From: Actinomycetospora sp. NBRC 106378
Lineage (GTDB): Bacteria > Actinomycetota > Actinomycetes > Mycobacteriales > Pseudonocardiaceae
Reading direction: 5' to 3'
Assembly: GCF_030269685.1 (NCBI RefSeq)
Contig: NZ_BSTT01000003.1
Coordinates: forward strand, 62,001-126,000
Length of the DNA: 64,000 nt
A model generated the notes under the pieces. That model was not told the origin of the DNA, did no database searches, and saw only the letters and a program-made list of their open reading frames with translations. The stretch's first letter is position 1; each line of letters starts with the position of its first letter. Made by a program: the position numbers and the translations under genes. Shown one piece after another: positions 8,217 through 17,013 of the stretch.

Positions 8217-9352
8217 GCCTCACCGACACCCGTCCCGAGACCGCGGCCCGGATGCTCGACGTCAGCGGGGACCCCGCCTCGACGCCGCAGCCGTGGGCAC
8301 CCGTCAAGGTCCCCCGCCACGCCGTCGAGGCCGAGATCCAGCGCCTCGCCGACGCCCCCCGACCGGCGAACGGGCGCCGGGCGAGCCGCATCGTGCACCC
8401 GGCGGCGGTCGCGCCGGGACTGGGGCTCGCGCCCGGTGTGGCGGTGACCATCGAGGTGCTCAACCCGGGGGAGGAGACCGTCCCGCTCCGGGAGAACGCG
8501 CACCGGGTGGAGATCGGCATCCTGGGTCGCGGACGCATCGAGGTCGCCGACACCGCGGTCGACCTCGCGCACCTCGACGTCGCGAACCTCCCCTCGATGC
8601 AGCCGTTCCGCTTCCGCAACGACGGCCCCGGGGTGTGGGCCCGGCTGAGCTACTCCAACGCCCCGCTGCTGGAGAAGCTCGGCGTGCACTACGCCGAGGA
8701 CCTGCCCGGGTCCTGGCGGCCCTCCCCGCTCGACGCGCCCGCCCCGGCGACCGAGGACAGCGAGAAGGTCACCTACACCCGACGGACCGCCCCGGACATC
8801 GCGATCGGTGACCAGGGGGCGCGGCTGCGGGGCTACGAGTTCCTCGTGGACATCGAGGTCGTCGAGTCCCGCCCCCTGCACTGGCCGTGGGCCGAGGTCT
8901 CGTCCCACCTCTCGAGTGCGGCCGGCGACGGGAAGCGCACGATCATGGCCCTGTACAACCCGGCCACCCAGCGCCGTCAGGGTGCCACGCACAGCTTCTT
9001 CGTGACGGCGTCCGCGATGCCCGCCGGACGTCCGCCGCGCCCGCGCGGCCCGGGGCACCGGCACTCGTCGGTCGCGATCAACTACCACTTCGCCGGGTCC
9101 GGGGTCAGCACGGTCGACGGCGTCGACATCCCGTGGGAGGCCGGCGACCTGCTCCTCTCCGCACCCGGCTGGCTCGAGCACGCCCACTACGAGGGCCCCG
9201 AGGGGCTCGCCGTCTACACCGTCCAGGACCACCCGCTGCACGTCGGCATGGAGTCCCTGGTCTGGCAGGAGGAGATGGACGGGCCGGTGCTCGCCCTCGG
9301 CTCGGAGGCCGGACAGACCGGCTACGTCGGCCCACGCGAGGCGGGGGCGTGA
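8213..9352 (+). CDS. Gentisate 1,2-dioxygenase-like bicupin protein
   Basis: This 379-aa protein has two cupin domains. The C-terminal cupin holds a metal-site pattern, GPGHRHSSVAINYHFAG with HxH, then APGWLEHAHY supplying a further His. The layout resembles gentisate 1,2-dioxygenase and related ring-cleaving Fe(II) cupins. The N-terminal cupin (VTIEVLNPGEETVPLRENAHR) lacks an obvious full His set. As a ring-cleavage enzyme it would feed the FAH-family hydrolase encoded upstream. Substrate not determined; a cupin isomerase is an alternative. ATG 8213 overlaps the aldolase stop. Confidence 0.8.
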   Translation: MSLTDTRPETAARMLDVSGDPASTPQPWAPVKVPRHAVEAEIQRLADAPRPANGRRASRIVHPAAVAPGLGLAPGVAVTIEVLNPGEETVPLRENAHRVEIGILGRGRIEVADTAVDLAHLDVANLPSMQPFRFRNDGPGVWARLSYSNAPLLEKLGVHYAEDLPGSWRPSPLDAPAPATEDSEKVTYTRRTAPDIAIGDQGARLRGYEFLVDIEVVESRPLHWPWAEVSSHLSSAAGDGKRTIMALYNPATQRRQGATHSFFVTASAMPAGRPPRPRGPGHRHSSVAINYHFAGSGVSTVDGVDIPWEAGDLLLSAPGWLEHAHYEGPEGLAVYTVQDHPLHVGMESLVWQEEMDGPVLALGSEAGQTGYVGPREAGA

Positions 9353-10530
9353 GCCCGGTCGACCTGGACCCGTACGCGGCCGACCTCACCGAGCCCACCG
9401 TCTGGGAGGTCTACGAGGCGGCCCGGGAGGCCGGGCCGGTCGCGTGGTCGGACCGGCGCGGCGGCTTCTGGGTGGTGACCGGCTACGACGACGTCCGCGC
9501 CGTCCTCCGCGACGCCGCCACGTTCTCCTCGGCCTCCGGGCACCGCATCCCCACCGACGGCACGCAGCGGGCCGTCCCCATCGACTTCGACCCGCCGCTG
9601 CACACCGGCTACCGCAAGCTCATGACGCCGGTGCTCTCGCCGGCGCGCGTGCGCGCCCTCCGGCCGTTCCTCGAGCGGACGATCAGTGAGCTCGTCCGCG
9701 CGTTCGCCACGCGGGGCGGGGGCGACTTCGTCACCGAGGTCGCGCTGCCCCTGCCCCTGGCGGTCCTCACCGAGCTGGTCGGGTTCGCCCCGTCGACCGT
9801 GGAGCGGTTCCGCGAGGTCACCGAGCAGATGTGGTCCGGGCTGGACGCGGACGGCGCGGCCGTCGACTTCGTCGGGGCCCGGCAGCGGGTGTACGACCTG
9901 ATGGCCGACGAGCTGGCGGCCCACCGGTCGGACCCGGTCGACGACGTCGTCGGTTCGTTGCTGACGGCGGAGGTCGACGGGCGCGCCCTCGACGAGGATG
10001 AGCGGATCAGCATCCTCGCGACCTTCGCCGTCGCGGGGCACGAGACGACCATGAACGCGGCGAGCACCCTGGTGCACCTCCTGGTCGCGCACCCGGAGCA
10101 CCAGCGCCGGCTGCGCGCCGACCCGGAGCGTGCGCCCGCCTACGTCGAGGAGATGCTGCGCCACCGCAGTCCCGCCCAGAACTTCGCCCGGCGGGCGACG
10201 TGCCCCGCCTCGGTGGCGGGCCACCGGATCGCGGAGGGCGACGCGGTCCTGCTCTCCCTCGCGGCGGCGAACCGCGACCCCGAGCGGTTCGCCGATCCCG
10301 CGTGCTTCGACCCGGACCGTGACGCGCGCGGCCACCTTGGCTTCGGCTGGGGCATCCACCAGTGCCCCGGCGGGGTCCTCGCGCGGACCGAGCTGGCCAT
10401 CCTGCTGCGGACGCTGGGTGAGCTGCCGCCCCTGCACCTCGACGGCGAGGTCACCTGGAGCGGGCTCCAGGGCGGCAACCACCTCGGGCCGACCCGTCTG
10501 CCGATCCGGTTCGCCACGGACGGCGCCTGA
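9349..10530 (+). CDS. Cytochrome P450
   Basis: This 393-aa soluble bacterial P450 has the I-helix motif VAGHETT, a K-helix ExxR in EEMLRHR, and the heme loop FGWGIHQCPGG with the thiolate Cys339. It closes the LysR-controlled operon and probably hydroxylates or demethylates the pathway substrate. No ferredoxin gene is adjacent, so redox partners must come from elsewhere. GTG 9349 overlaps the cupin stop by 4 bp. A strong hairpin follows 90 bp after the stop. Confidence 0.95.
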   Translation: MSPVDLDPYAADLTEPTVWEVYEAAREAGPVAWSDRRGGFWVVTGYDDVRAVLRDAATFSSASGHRIPTDGTQRAVPIDFDPPLHTGYRKLMTPVLSPARVRALRPFLERTISELVRAFATRGGGDFVTEVALPLPLAVLTELVGFAPSTVERFREVTEQMWSGLDADGAAVDFVGARQRVYDLMADELAAHRSDPVDDVVGSLLTAEVDGRALDEDERISILATFAVAGHETTMNAASTLVHLLVAHPEHQRRLRADPERAPAYVEEMLRHRSPAQNFARRATCPASVAGHRIAEGDAVLLSLAAANRDPERFADPACFDPDRDARGHLGFGWGIHQCPGGVLARTELAILLRTLGELPPLHLDGEVTWSGLQGGNHLGPTRLPIRFATDGA

Positions 10531-10672
10531 GGCGGCCGTCGGCGAGGACGGGTGCGCGGAGGTCCCCGGCGTGTGGCGGGACCCGGGCGTGGGCACTCCC
10601 GACCTCTCGACGAGCGGCGCCCGGGGACCCGGTCGACCGGGCACCCCGGGCGCGACGAAGGAGTACGACGAC
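10531..10672 (+). terminator. Hairpin region between P450 and BLUF gene
   Basis: Within this 142-bp gap, CCCGGGG-A-CCCGGT (10620-10633) pairs with ACCGGG-CA-CCCCGGG (10636-10650), giving a near-perfect GC stem with a small bulge. A weaker dyad, GGTCCC and GGGACC, lies at 10561-10583. No T-run follows, so it may be a GC-type actinobacterial terminator for the P450 operon or a leader structure for the BLUF gene. AAGGAG (10658-10663) is the ribosome binding site of the BLUF gene. Confidence 0.45.
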
Positions 10673-11143
10673 GTGACCGACACGACCGCGGACCTCGGGC
10701 AGCAGGTCTTCCGCCTCGTCTACCGCAGCCGCACGACGATGGGCAGCGAGAACCGGCCCGCCGAACTCGAGGAGATCTTCGAGGTCTCGCGCCGCAAGAA
10801 CCACGACCTCGGGCTCAGCGGGGCGCTGCTCGTGTGGCAGGACACCTTCGTCCAGGTCCTCGAGGGCGACGAGGCACGGGTGCGCGACCTGTACGCCACC
10901 ATCGCCGCCGACCAGCGCCACGAGAAGGTGGAGACGCTCGACGAGGGCGTGGTGTCCGCGCGCGCCTTCGGCCTGTGGGCGATGGCGCACGTGTCCGACG
11001 ACGAGGGCGCCGACCTGCCGGCCGCACGCGGGGCGGAGGCGACCGACGCGCCGCACGCCATCCCGCGGCTCGAGGACCGACGTCAGGAGATGCTGCTCGA
11101 CCTGATGCGCGAGTACGCGAACCCGGAGATCACCCCGCTCTGA
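10673..11143 (+). CDS. BLUF-domain blue-light photoreceptor
   Basis: This 156-aa protein is essentially one BLUF domain (FAD-binding blue-light sensor) with a short helical tail. The key residues are in place: Tyr17 in FRLVYRSR, Asn43 in KNHDLGLSG, Gln61 in FVQVLEG, and the Trp102/Met104 pair in LWAMAHV. Together these form the flavin hydrogen-bond switch. There is no attached output domain, so it would signal through a partner protein, like the short BLUF proteins PixD and BlrB. GTG 10673 is set by the AAGGAG 9 bp upstream. The 3' end overlaps the converging GNAT gene by 14 bp. Confidence 0.9.
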   Translation: MTDTTADLGQQVFRLVYRSRTTMGSENRPAELEEIFEVSRRKNHDLGLSGALLVWQDTFVQVLEGDEARVRDLYATIAADQRHEKVETLDEGVVSARAFGLWAMAHVSDDEGADLPAARGAEATDAPHAIPRLEDRRQEMLLDLMREYANPEITPL

Positions 11144-11771
11144 GCGCCGACGGGGCGAGACCGGCCCGGTCCGATCCGGGCGCGTGGATGGGGTAGAGCG
11201 ACGGCCCCCCGGGCAGGGGGATCTCGGGTCCGGTGCGCTGCAGGCCCATCGCCTGCCAGAGCGCGAGGTTGACCGGACTGGACGCCTCGGCGTAGAGCCC
11301 CACGGCGGGATCGCCGAGGCGGCGGGTGAGGGCGCGCAGCATCAGCACGCCGCGTCCGGCGGCCTCGGGGCGGGCTGCGGCGAACATGACGTGCACGTGG
11401 GGCGGCAGGTCGCCCGGGTGGTGCTCGTCGAGGGCCGCCATGAGGGTGACGGCGCGCTCGGCGCACGGCCCGGTGACGCGCGCGAGCTCCGCGAGCCACG
11501 CGGCGTTCCCGGCCTCGTCCAGGTCGGGCTGCCCCGGGGGCGACCACACCGCGACCGCCTCGTGCCCCGAGGTGTGGGCCACCCGTCCGTCGTGGGCGAG
11601 GAGCAGCGCCGTGGTCGACCGGAGGAACCCGTCGAGCCACCGCTCCCGGTCGGGGGTCTCCGGCGGCACGGTCCAGCGCAGGACGGGGTCGTCCCGGAAG
11701 GCCTCGACGAGGGTGGCGGTCACGGCGTCGAGATCGGGGTCGGCGGTGACGACGAACGGCTCGGGGTTCAC
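11130..11771 (-). CDS. GNAT-family N-acyltransferase
   Basis: This 213-aa GCN5-related N-acetyltransferase has the acyl-CoA pyrophosphate-binding loop ARPEAAGRGVLML and the following family strand GLYAEASSPVNLALW. It is the last gene of a four-gene minus-strand set (FAAL, ACP, PLP decarboxylase, GNAT) in which every junction overlaps by 4 bp. In that setting the acyl donor could be the loaded ACP rather than acetyl-CoA and the acceptor an amine made by the decarboxylase; this is inference. GTG 11771 overlaps the decarboxylase stop. Confidence 0.88.
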   Translation of the reverse strand: MNPEPFVVTADPDLDAVTATLVEAFRDDPVLRWTVPPETPDRERWLDGFLRSTTALLLAHDGRVAHTSGHEAVAVWSPPGQPDLDEAGNAAWLAELARVTGPCAERAVTLMAALDEHHPGDLPPHVHVMFAAARPEAAGRGVLMLRALTRRLGDPAVGLYAEASSPVNLALWQAMGLQRTGPEIPLPGGPSLYPIHAPGSDRAGLAPSALRAG

Positions 11772-13198
11772 GGGGCCTCCTCGAGGACCAGCGCGCCGGG
11801 GTGGCGCAGGCGGGCGCGGAGCTCGACGACCACGTCGGCGCACGTGTCGACCTCGTCGGTGCCGGTCTGCCAGTTGCAGACCGAGAAGCGCAGCGCGGGC
11901 TCGCCGTCGGCGACCGTGGGACTGGCCCAGGCCCGCCCGTCGGCCTGCAGGGCGGCGGTGACCGCGGCGGTGACCTCGGCGCGCGAGCGGTCGGGCTCGG
12001 GGTCGAAGCGGACGAGGACCTGGTTGAGGACGACGTCGTTGACGACCGACATGCCGTCGGCGGCCGCGAGGCGCCCGGCCAGTCGGCGGGCGAGCGCGCA
12101 GCACCGCTCGACGAGGTCGACCACCCCGTCGCGACCGAGGTGGCGCAGCGTGGTCCACAGCACGACCGCGCGGGCCCGCCGGGACATCTCCGGGGTCCAG
12201 TCGACGGGGTCCCGGTGCTGTGGGGCGGCCACGGTGAGGTACTCGGCGTGCGTGCGCAGCGCCGCCCGGTGGGCCTTTGGATCGGCGCAGAAGGCCAGCC
12301 CGCAGTCGTAGGGGACGTTGAGCCACTTGTGGGCGTCGGTCGCCCACGAGTCGGCGTCCGCCAGGCCCGCCAGCCGCGGCCGCAGCCGGGGGCTCGCGGC
12401 GGCCCACATGCCGAAGGCCGCGTCGAGGTGGACCCAGCCGCCGCGGGCGTGGGTCAGGGCGCAGACCTCGGCCAGCGGGTCGACGGCGCCGGTGTCGACG
12501 TTGCCCGCCTGCGCGCAGACGATCAACGGACCGTCCCCGTCGTCGAGGACCCGCGCGAAGGCGTCGAGGCGCATGCGCCCCTGGTCGTCGGTGTCGATCA
12601 TCCGGATCTGCCCGGCGAGCCCCAGGAGCCGCAGAGCGCGCAGCACCGTCGCGTGGCACGCGCGGCTGACGAGCACCCGGGGGACCGGTGCGCCCACGAG
12701 CCCCTGGGCCTCGACGTCCCAGCCGTGCCGGGCGAAGACCCGGTGCCGGGCCGCCGCGAGACCGGTGAGATTGGCGGTGGCGCACCCCGAGGTGACCCCG
12801 ACCGACGTCGTCGTCGGCAACCCGAACAGGTCGACCAGCCACGCGGCCGTGACCTCCTCGGCGACCGACGCGGCGGGGCTGGTCGCGTGCAGCGCGGCGC
12901 ACTGGTCCCAGACCGAGAGCAGCCACTCGGTCGCGACGGCGACCGGGTGGGCGCCGCCCATGACGAAGCCGAAGAAGCCCGGGGCGGCCGAGGGCAGCAG
13001 TCCCGGCTCCGCGCCCCGGACCAGCTCGTCGAGCACCTCCGCGGCGTCCTGGCCGTGCGCGGGCAGCGGACCGCCGAGCGCGGCGCGCAGGACGTCGGTG
13101 CTCGCGGCGACCGAGACCGGCCGGGAGGCGGCGCGGGCCTCGTACTCGGTCGCGTGGTCGGTGACGCGGCGAAGCAGGTCGGGCAGGGCCGTCGTCAT
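11768..13198 (-). CDS. Pyridoxal-phosphate-dependent (group II) amino acid decarboxylase
   Basis: This 476-aa PLP enzyme of the aromatic-L-amino-acid/glutamate/diaminobutyrate decarboxylase family has the PLP lysine Lys291 in WATDAHKWLNVPYDCG. The family core VGVTSGCATANLTGL binds the phosphate, and HLDAAFGMWA holds the PLP-contacting Asp. It would convert an amino acid to an amine in the cytoplasm. Its substrate is not evident, and aspartate, aromatic and diamino acids are all possible. ATG 13198 overlaps the ACP stop and its own stop overlaps the GNAT start, so the proteins are probably made together. Confidence 0.92.
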   Translation of the reverse strand: MTTALPDLLRRVTDHATEYEARAASRPVSVAASTDVLRAALGGPLPAHGQDAAEVLDELVRGAEPGLLPSAAPGFFGFVMGGAHPVAVATEWLLSVWDQCAALHATSPAASVAEEVTAAWLVDLFGLPTTTSVGVTSGCATANLTGLAAARHRVFARHGWDVEAQGLVGAPVPRVLVSRACHATVLRALRLLGLAGQIRMIDTDDQGRMRLDAFARVLDDGDGPLIVCAQAGNVDTGAVDPLAEVCALTHARGGWVHLDAAFGMWAAASPRLRPRLAGLADADSWATDAHKWLNVPYDCGLAFCADPKAHRAALRTHAEYLTVAAPQHRDPVDWTPEMSRRARAVVLWTTLRHLGRDGVVDLVERCCALARRLAGRLAAADGMSVVNDVVLNQVLVRFDPEPDRSRAEVTAAVTAALQADGRAWASPTVADGEPALRFSVCNWQTGTDEVDTCADVVVELRARLRHPGALVLEEAP

Positions 13199-13446
13199 GC
13201 CCGCACCCGCGCCCGGACGAGGTCGGCGAGGGCGCCGACCGTGTGGGTGTCGAAGACCTCGGCGTCGTCGAGCTGGACGCCGAAGTGTTCCTCGATGCGG
13301 GTCACGAGGCGCAGGAGCCGCAGCGAGTCGACGCCGTCGAGGGTGCGCAGATCGGTCGCGGCGTGGAGCGGACCCTCGATGCCGAGCTGGTCGGCGACGA
13401 TGGCAGCCACGGCGGGGGCGAGGTCGGTGGGGGCGGGGGTCGTCAT
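13195..13446 (-). CDS. Acyl carrier protein (FAAL-associated)
   Basis: This 83-aa four-helix carrier protein has the phosphopantetheine serine Ser41 in GVDSLRLLRLV and an acidic helix II (TRIEEHFGVQLDDAEVFDTH). It lies between the FAAL and the PLP decarboxylase with 4-bp overlaps both ways. The FAAL is therefore expected to load it with a fatty acyl group. No phosphopantetheinyl transferase gene is present in the window. Confidence 0.95.
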   Translation of the reverse strand: MTTPAPTDLAPAVAAIVADQLGIEGPLHAATDLRTLDGVDSLRLLRLVTRIEEHFGVQLDDAEVFDTHTVGALADLVRARVRA

Positions 13447-15104
13447 GCGGACGCTCCGGGGACGGGCCGCCCGAGGGCCGCGACGCGGTCGCGGGTGTCG
13501 AGACGGCGGACCTTGCCGCTGGTGGTGCGGGGGATGGTGCGCGGCGGGACGGGGAGGACGACGAGGGGCAGGGCGCCGAGGGCGGCCGCGACGCGGGCGC
13601 GGAGGGTCTCGACGAGGGCGGTGGTCGTGGGGTCGCGGGGGTCGGCGGTCTCGACGACGAGCTCGATGCGCTCGCGCCCGTCGTCGTCGGTCCCGGTGAG
13701 CGCGACGCAGCGACCGCGGTGCACGCCGGGCAGGTCGCGGACGAGGTCCTCGACGTCGGCCGGGTAGAGGTTGCGTCCGGCGACGGTGACCATCTCCTTG
13801 CGGCGGCCGGTGAAGAACAGCTCGCCGTCGCGGAGGTAGCCGAGGTCGCCGCTGCGCAGCCACCCGTCGGCGGTGTACAGCTCGGTGTCGCCGGCGGTGC
13901 CGGCGAGGTAGCCGCGGGTGGCCATCGGCCCGCGCAGCTGGATCTCGCCGATCCCGCCGTCCGGCCGGGGTCCGTCGTCGTCGGCGATGCGCAGCTCGAG
14001 ACCGGGGACGGGGGAGCCGAGGCCGACCAGGGCACGGGCGTCCGGGTCGTCGGGAGCGACCGGGACGGCCTCGCCGGTACCGGCGGCGAGGGCGCGGTCG
14101 ACGTGCTCGACGCGGAGCGGGCGGCCGGGCGGCGGCAGGGTCGCCGCGAGGGTCACCTCGGCCATCCCGTAGGCGGGCATGAGCACGCCGGGCCGGAGGC
14201 CGGCCGGGGTGAAGCGCTCCAGGAACGCGGCGCTCGCGGTGGCGGAGACGGCCTCGGCGCCGTCGAAGGCGATCCGCCAGTGGGAGAGGTCGAGCCGGGC
14301 GGCCTGCTCGGCGTCGACCGTGGCGACCAGGGTGTCGTAGCCGAAGTTCGGCATCGCGCAGATCGTGGCGCCGGACGCGGCGAAGGCGGCCAGCCAGCGG
14401 GCCGGGCGGCGGACGAAGCCCGCGGGCGACCACAGGTGGGCCGGGTTGCCGTGCAGGATCGCGGTGAGCGCCCCGAACAGGCCCATGTCGTGGAACAGCG
14501 GCAGCCACGCGCCGTGCACGTCGTCGTCGCGCAGGTCGATCGCGGTCGCGATGGCCCGGAGGCAGTGGCCCACGTTGGCGTGGGTGAGCACGACCCCCTT
14601 CGGCCGGGCGGTGCTGCCGGAGGTGAACTGCACGACGACGGGTGCGTCGACGTCGACCGTGCGCACCGGCGCCGCGACGTCGGCCCGCTCCAGGTCGCGG
14701 TCGTCGATCAGCAGGGGGCCGTCGGCCAACGCGGGCGTGACGCGGTCGGCGAGGCGGTGGGAGACGACGACGCGCTCGATCCCACCGGCGGCGAGCACTC
14801 CGCGCAGGCGGACGGCCCAGTCGACGACGTCGGCGCCCATCGGCAGCGACAGCGGGGCCGCCGCCGCACCGACCCGGCTGCACGCGAACAGCGCGACCAG
14901 GAACTCCGGGGCGTTCGGCGCCAGAATCCCGACCCGGTCGCCCGGGCGCACGCCGTGGGCGTCGAGGCCGGCCGCGGCGGACGCGGAGCGCGTGGCGAGG
15001 TCGGCGGCGGTGAGGCTCTCGTCCTCGTCCGGGAAGTGGATCGGCGTCGCCGGGCGCCGGCGGGCCGTGGCCTCGAGGTGGACGTGCAGGGGGACGGTCG
15101 ACAT
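13443..15104 (-). CDS. Fatty acyl-AMP ligase (FAAL)
   Basis: This 553-aa ANL-superfamily enzyme activates a fatty acid with ATP and passes it to a carrier protein. The ATP-binding P-loop is QFTSGSTARPKGV. WLPLFHDMGLFGAL, the PNFGYDTL stretch and AYGMAEVTLA are typical of FAALs rather than acyl-CoA synthetases. The C-terminal catalytic Lys is in PRTTSGKVRR. It heads the FAAL-ACP-PLP decarboxylase-GNAT operon. ATG 15104 is preceded by GAGG at a normal distance (15108-15115 region, minus strand). Fatty acid chain length cannot be read from sequence. Confidence 0.93.
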   Translation of the reverse strand: MSTVPLHVHLEATARRRPATPIHFPDEDESLTAADLATRSASAAAGLDAHGVRPGDRVGILAPNAPEFLVALFACSRVGAAAAPLSLPMGADVVDWAVRLRGVLAAGGIERVVVSHRLADRVTPALADGPLLIDDRDLERADVAAPVRTVDVDAPVVVQFTSGSTARPKGVVLTHANVGHCLRAIATAIDLRDDDVHGAWLPLFHDMGLFGALTAILHGNPAHLWSPAGFVRRPARWLAAFAASGATICAMPNFGYDTLVATVDAEQAARLDLSHWRIAFDGAEAVSATASAAFLERFTPAGLRPGVLMPAYGMAEVTLAATLPPPGRPLRVEHVDRALAAGTGEAVPVAPDDPDARALVGLGSPVPGLELRIADDDGPRPDGGIGEIQLRGPMATRGYLAGTAGDTELYTADGWLRSGDLGYLRDGELFFTGRRKEMVTVAGRNLYPADVEDLVRDLPGVHRGRCVALTGTDDDGRERIELVVETADPRDPTTTALVETLRARVAAALGALPLVVLPVPPRTIPRTTSGKVRRLDTRDRVAALGRPVPGASA

Positions 15105-15286
15105 GGGGTCCTCACGGAGCGCTCGTCGCGTCGGTGCGGAACCCAGTCAAGGTCTCCGTCCGGGGACCGATCAAGGTCGATACCGAGCCGCCACGGGTCC
15201 GATAGCCGGGTGCTCCGGCCTCGCGCGCATGAGGCGGTGCCTATGGCGCGCCGTCCCGCCGCGCCGGGACGGCGACCATCGCGCGC
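15105..15286. promoter_or_regulatory. Divergent promoter region with direct repeats
   Basis: This 182-bp region separates the FAAL operon from the phosphotriesterase-like operon. It holds a direct repeat TCAAGGTC at 15147-15154 and 15171-15178, 24 bp apart, which read GACCTTGA on the FAAL strand. Two TTGAxx boxes within the repeats could be alternative -35 elements for FAAL. The spacing puts both repeats on nearly the same helix face, so a shared regulator site is possible. Confidence 0.35.
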
Positions 15287-16267
15287 ATGACGACGACCAG
15301 CACGACGACGGTGCCGACCGTCCGGGGTCCCGTGGCCGCCGACCAGCTCGGGCAGGTCCTCGCCCACGAGCACGTCTTCGTGCGCAGCGAGGAGATCCTG
15401 CGCAACTACCCGCACCTGTGGGACGAGCCGGCGCGCGTCGCCGACGCGGTGGCGCGGCTGCAGACCATGGTCGACCGGGGCGTGCGCACGATCGTCGACC
15501 CGACCGTGATCGGGCTGGGCCGCGACGTCGAACGGGTCGCCCGGGTCAACGCGCAGGTCCACCTGAACATCGTGGTCGCCACCGGGGTCTACACCTACGA
15601 CTCGGTGCCGTTCTTCTTCTCGCAGTACGGGCCGGGCACGCTGCTCGGGGGCGACGATCCGATGGTCGAGCTGTTCGTCCGGGACATCACCGACGGCATC
15701 GCCGACACCGGCATCCGGGCGGGGATGCTGAAGTGCGCCATCGAGACCGAGCTGACTGTCGGGGTCGAGCGGGTGCTCGTGGCCGTCGCCGCCGCGCACC
15801 GGGCGACCGGGACGCCGATCACCGTGCACACCAGCCCCGGGCACGGCACCGGGGCGGTGGCACTCGACGTGCTCGAGCGGGAGGGCGTGGACCTGTGCCG
15901 CGTCGTGCTCGGGCACAGCGGCGACTCCGACGACGTCGACGCCCTGCGCGGCCTCGCCGACCGGGGCGCGATCCTGGGGATGGACCGCTTCGGGCTGGAC
16001 GTGCTGCTGCCGACCGACCGCCGCGTCGCCACGATCGCCGCGCTGGCCGCCGCCGGGTACGCCGACCGCATGGTCGTCGCGCACGACGCCTCGTGCCGGA
16101 TCGACTGGTTCGCCCCCGAGACCCTCGCGGCCCTCGCGCCCAACTGGCACTTCACCTTCATCCACGACGAGGTGCTGCCCGCCCTGCGCGCCGCCGGGGT
16201 CACCGCCGAGCAGGTCACGACGATGCTCGTGGACGTCCCGCGCCGGCACCTGGCCGGTGGGCTGTGA
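15287..16267 (+). CDS. Phosphotriesterase-family metal hydrolase (lactonase-like)
   Basis: This 326-aa binuclear-metal TIM barrel of the amidohydrolase superfamily has the ligands in order: HEH in AHEHVF, the carboxylated Lys in GMLKCAIE, His in TVHTSPGHG, His in GHSGDSDD and Asp in AHDAS. Close relatives include phosphotriesterase-like lactonases that open acyl-homoserine or other lactones, and arylesterases. It begins an operon with a tyrosine phosphatase and a hotdog thioesterase, divergent from the FAAL operon. ATG 15287 is the first codon giving a full N-terminus. Confidence 0.92.
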   Translation: MTTTSTTTVPTVRGPVAADQLGQVLAHEHVFVRSEEILRNYPHLWDEPARVADAVARLQTMVDRGVRTIVDPTVIGLGRDVERVARVNAQVHLNIVVATGVYTYDSVPFFFSQYGPGTLLGGDDPMVELFVRDITDGIADTGIRAGMLKCAIETELTVGVERVLVAVAAAHRATGTPITVHTSPGHGTGAVALDVLEREGVDLCRVVLGHSGDSDDVDALRGLADRGAILGMDRFGLDVLLPTDRRVATIAALAAAGYADRMVVAHDASCRIDWFAPETLAALAPNWHFTFIHDEVLPALRAAGVTAEQVTTMLVDVPRRHLAGGL

Positions 16268-17013
16268 CCGCGCCCGCGCGGCTGTGCAACGTCCGCGACG
16301 TCGCGACCGCCGCTCCCGACCTGCTGCGCCCCGGCGTGCTGTACCGCTCGGAGGCACCGCAGGCGCTCGACGAGACGCCCACGGGGCTCGTCTGGCCGCC
16401 CGCCACGGTCGTCGACCTGCGCGGGGAGCGCGAGCGGGCGGGTCGGCACCCGCTGACGGGCCCGGGCACGCGGGTGGTGGCGCTCGGTCTGGCCGACGCC
16501 CTCGCGCCGGACGCACGGACGCGGAACCGGGCGCGGTCCGCGTCGTGGACGCGGCTCTACCTCGACGTGCTCGACGTGGCGGACGCCTGGCTGCCGCCGC
16601 TGGTCGACCTCGCCGCGACCGCCGAGGGGCCGGTGCTGCTGCACTGCGCCGCGGGGAAGGACCGCACCGGGATCGCGGTGGCGCTGCTGCTCACGCTCGC
16701 CGGGGTGCCCCGACCCGCCGTCGTGGCGGACTACGCGCGCAGCGCCGACGGCCTGTCGGGGGTGCACGCGCGGCTCGACGCGGCCGCCGCCGCGGCCGGA
16801 CGGATCGTCGACCCGCACAGCGGGACCGCGCCGGAGGCCCTGGGAGCAGTGCTCGACGCGGTCGGGTTCGCGGTCGCGAGGGGTGTGTCCGCGTCCGCGC
16901 TGACCCGCTGGCGGAGCCGCGTACGCCGGGCCACATCGGACGATCGGCACCGCCTCTTCACGGCGGCGCCCGGGGACCGCGGTGGGCACCATGCGGTCGT
17001 CGCACCGGAGTGA
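16264..17013 (+). CDS. Tyrosine-protein phosphatase family protein
   Basis: This 249-aa protein of the PTP/dual-specificity phosphatase superfamily has the P-loop LHCAAGKDRTGIAVAL, with Cys as nucleophile and Arg as phosphate binder. TVVDLRGERER is the usual upstream motif, and LYRSEAP near the N-terminus matches the bacterial Y_phosphatase3 type (MptpB-like). It could act on phosphotyrosine or phosphoinositide substrates. The GTG start overlaps the lactonase stop by 4 bp. Confidence 0.88.
   Translation: MTAPARLCNVRDVATAAPDLLRPGVLYRSEAPQALDETPTGLVWPPATVVDLRGERERAGRHPLTGPGTRVVALGLADALAPDARTRNRARSASWTRLYLDVLDVADAWLPPLVDLAATAEGPVLLHCAAGKDRTGIAVALLLTLAGVPRPAVVADYARSADGLSGVHARLDAAAAAAGRIVDPHSGTAPEALGAVLDAVGFAVARGVSASALTRWRSRVRRATSDDRHRLFTAAPGDRGGHHAVVAPE

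Noticed and set aside
13443-15104. NRPS adenylation domain
   Set aside because: The motifs around WLPLFHDMGL and PNFGYDTL are of FAAL type, there is no condensation domain, and the partner is a discrete ACP.
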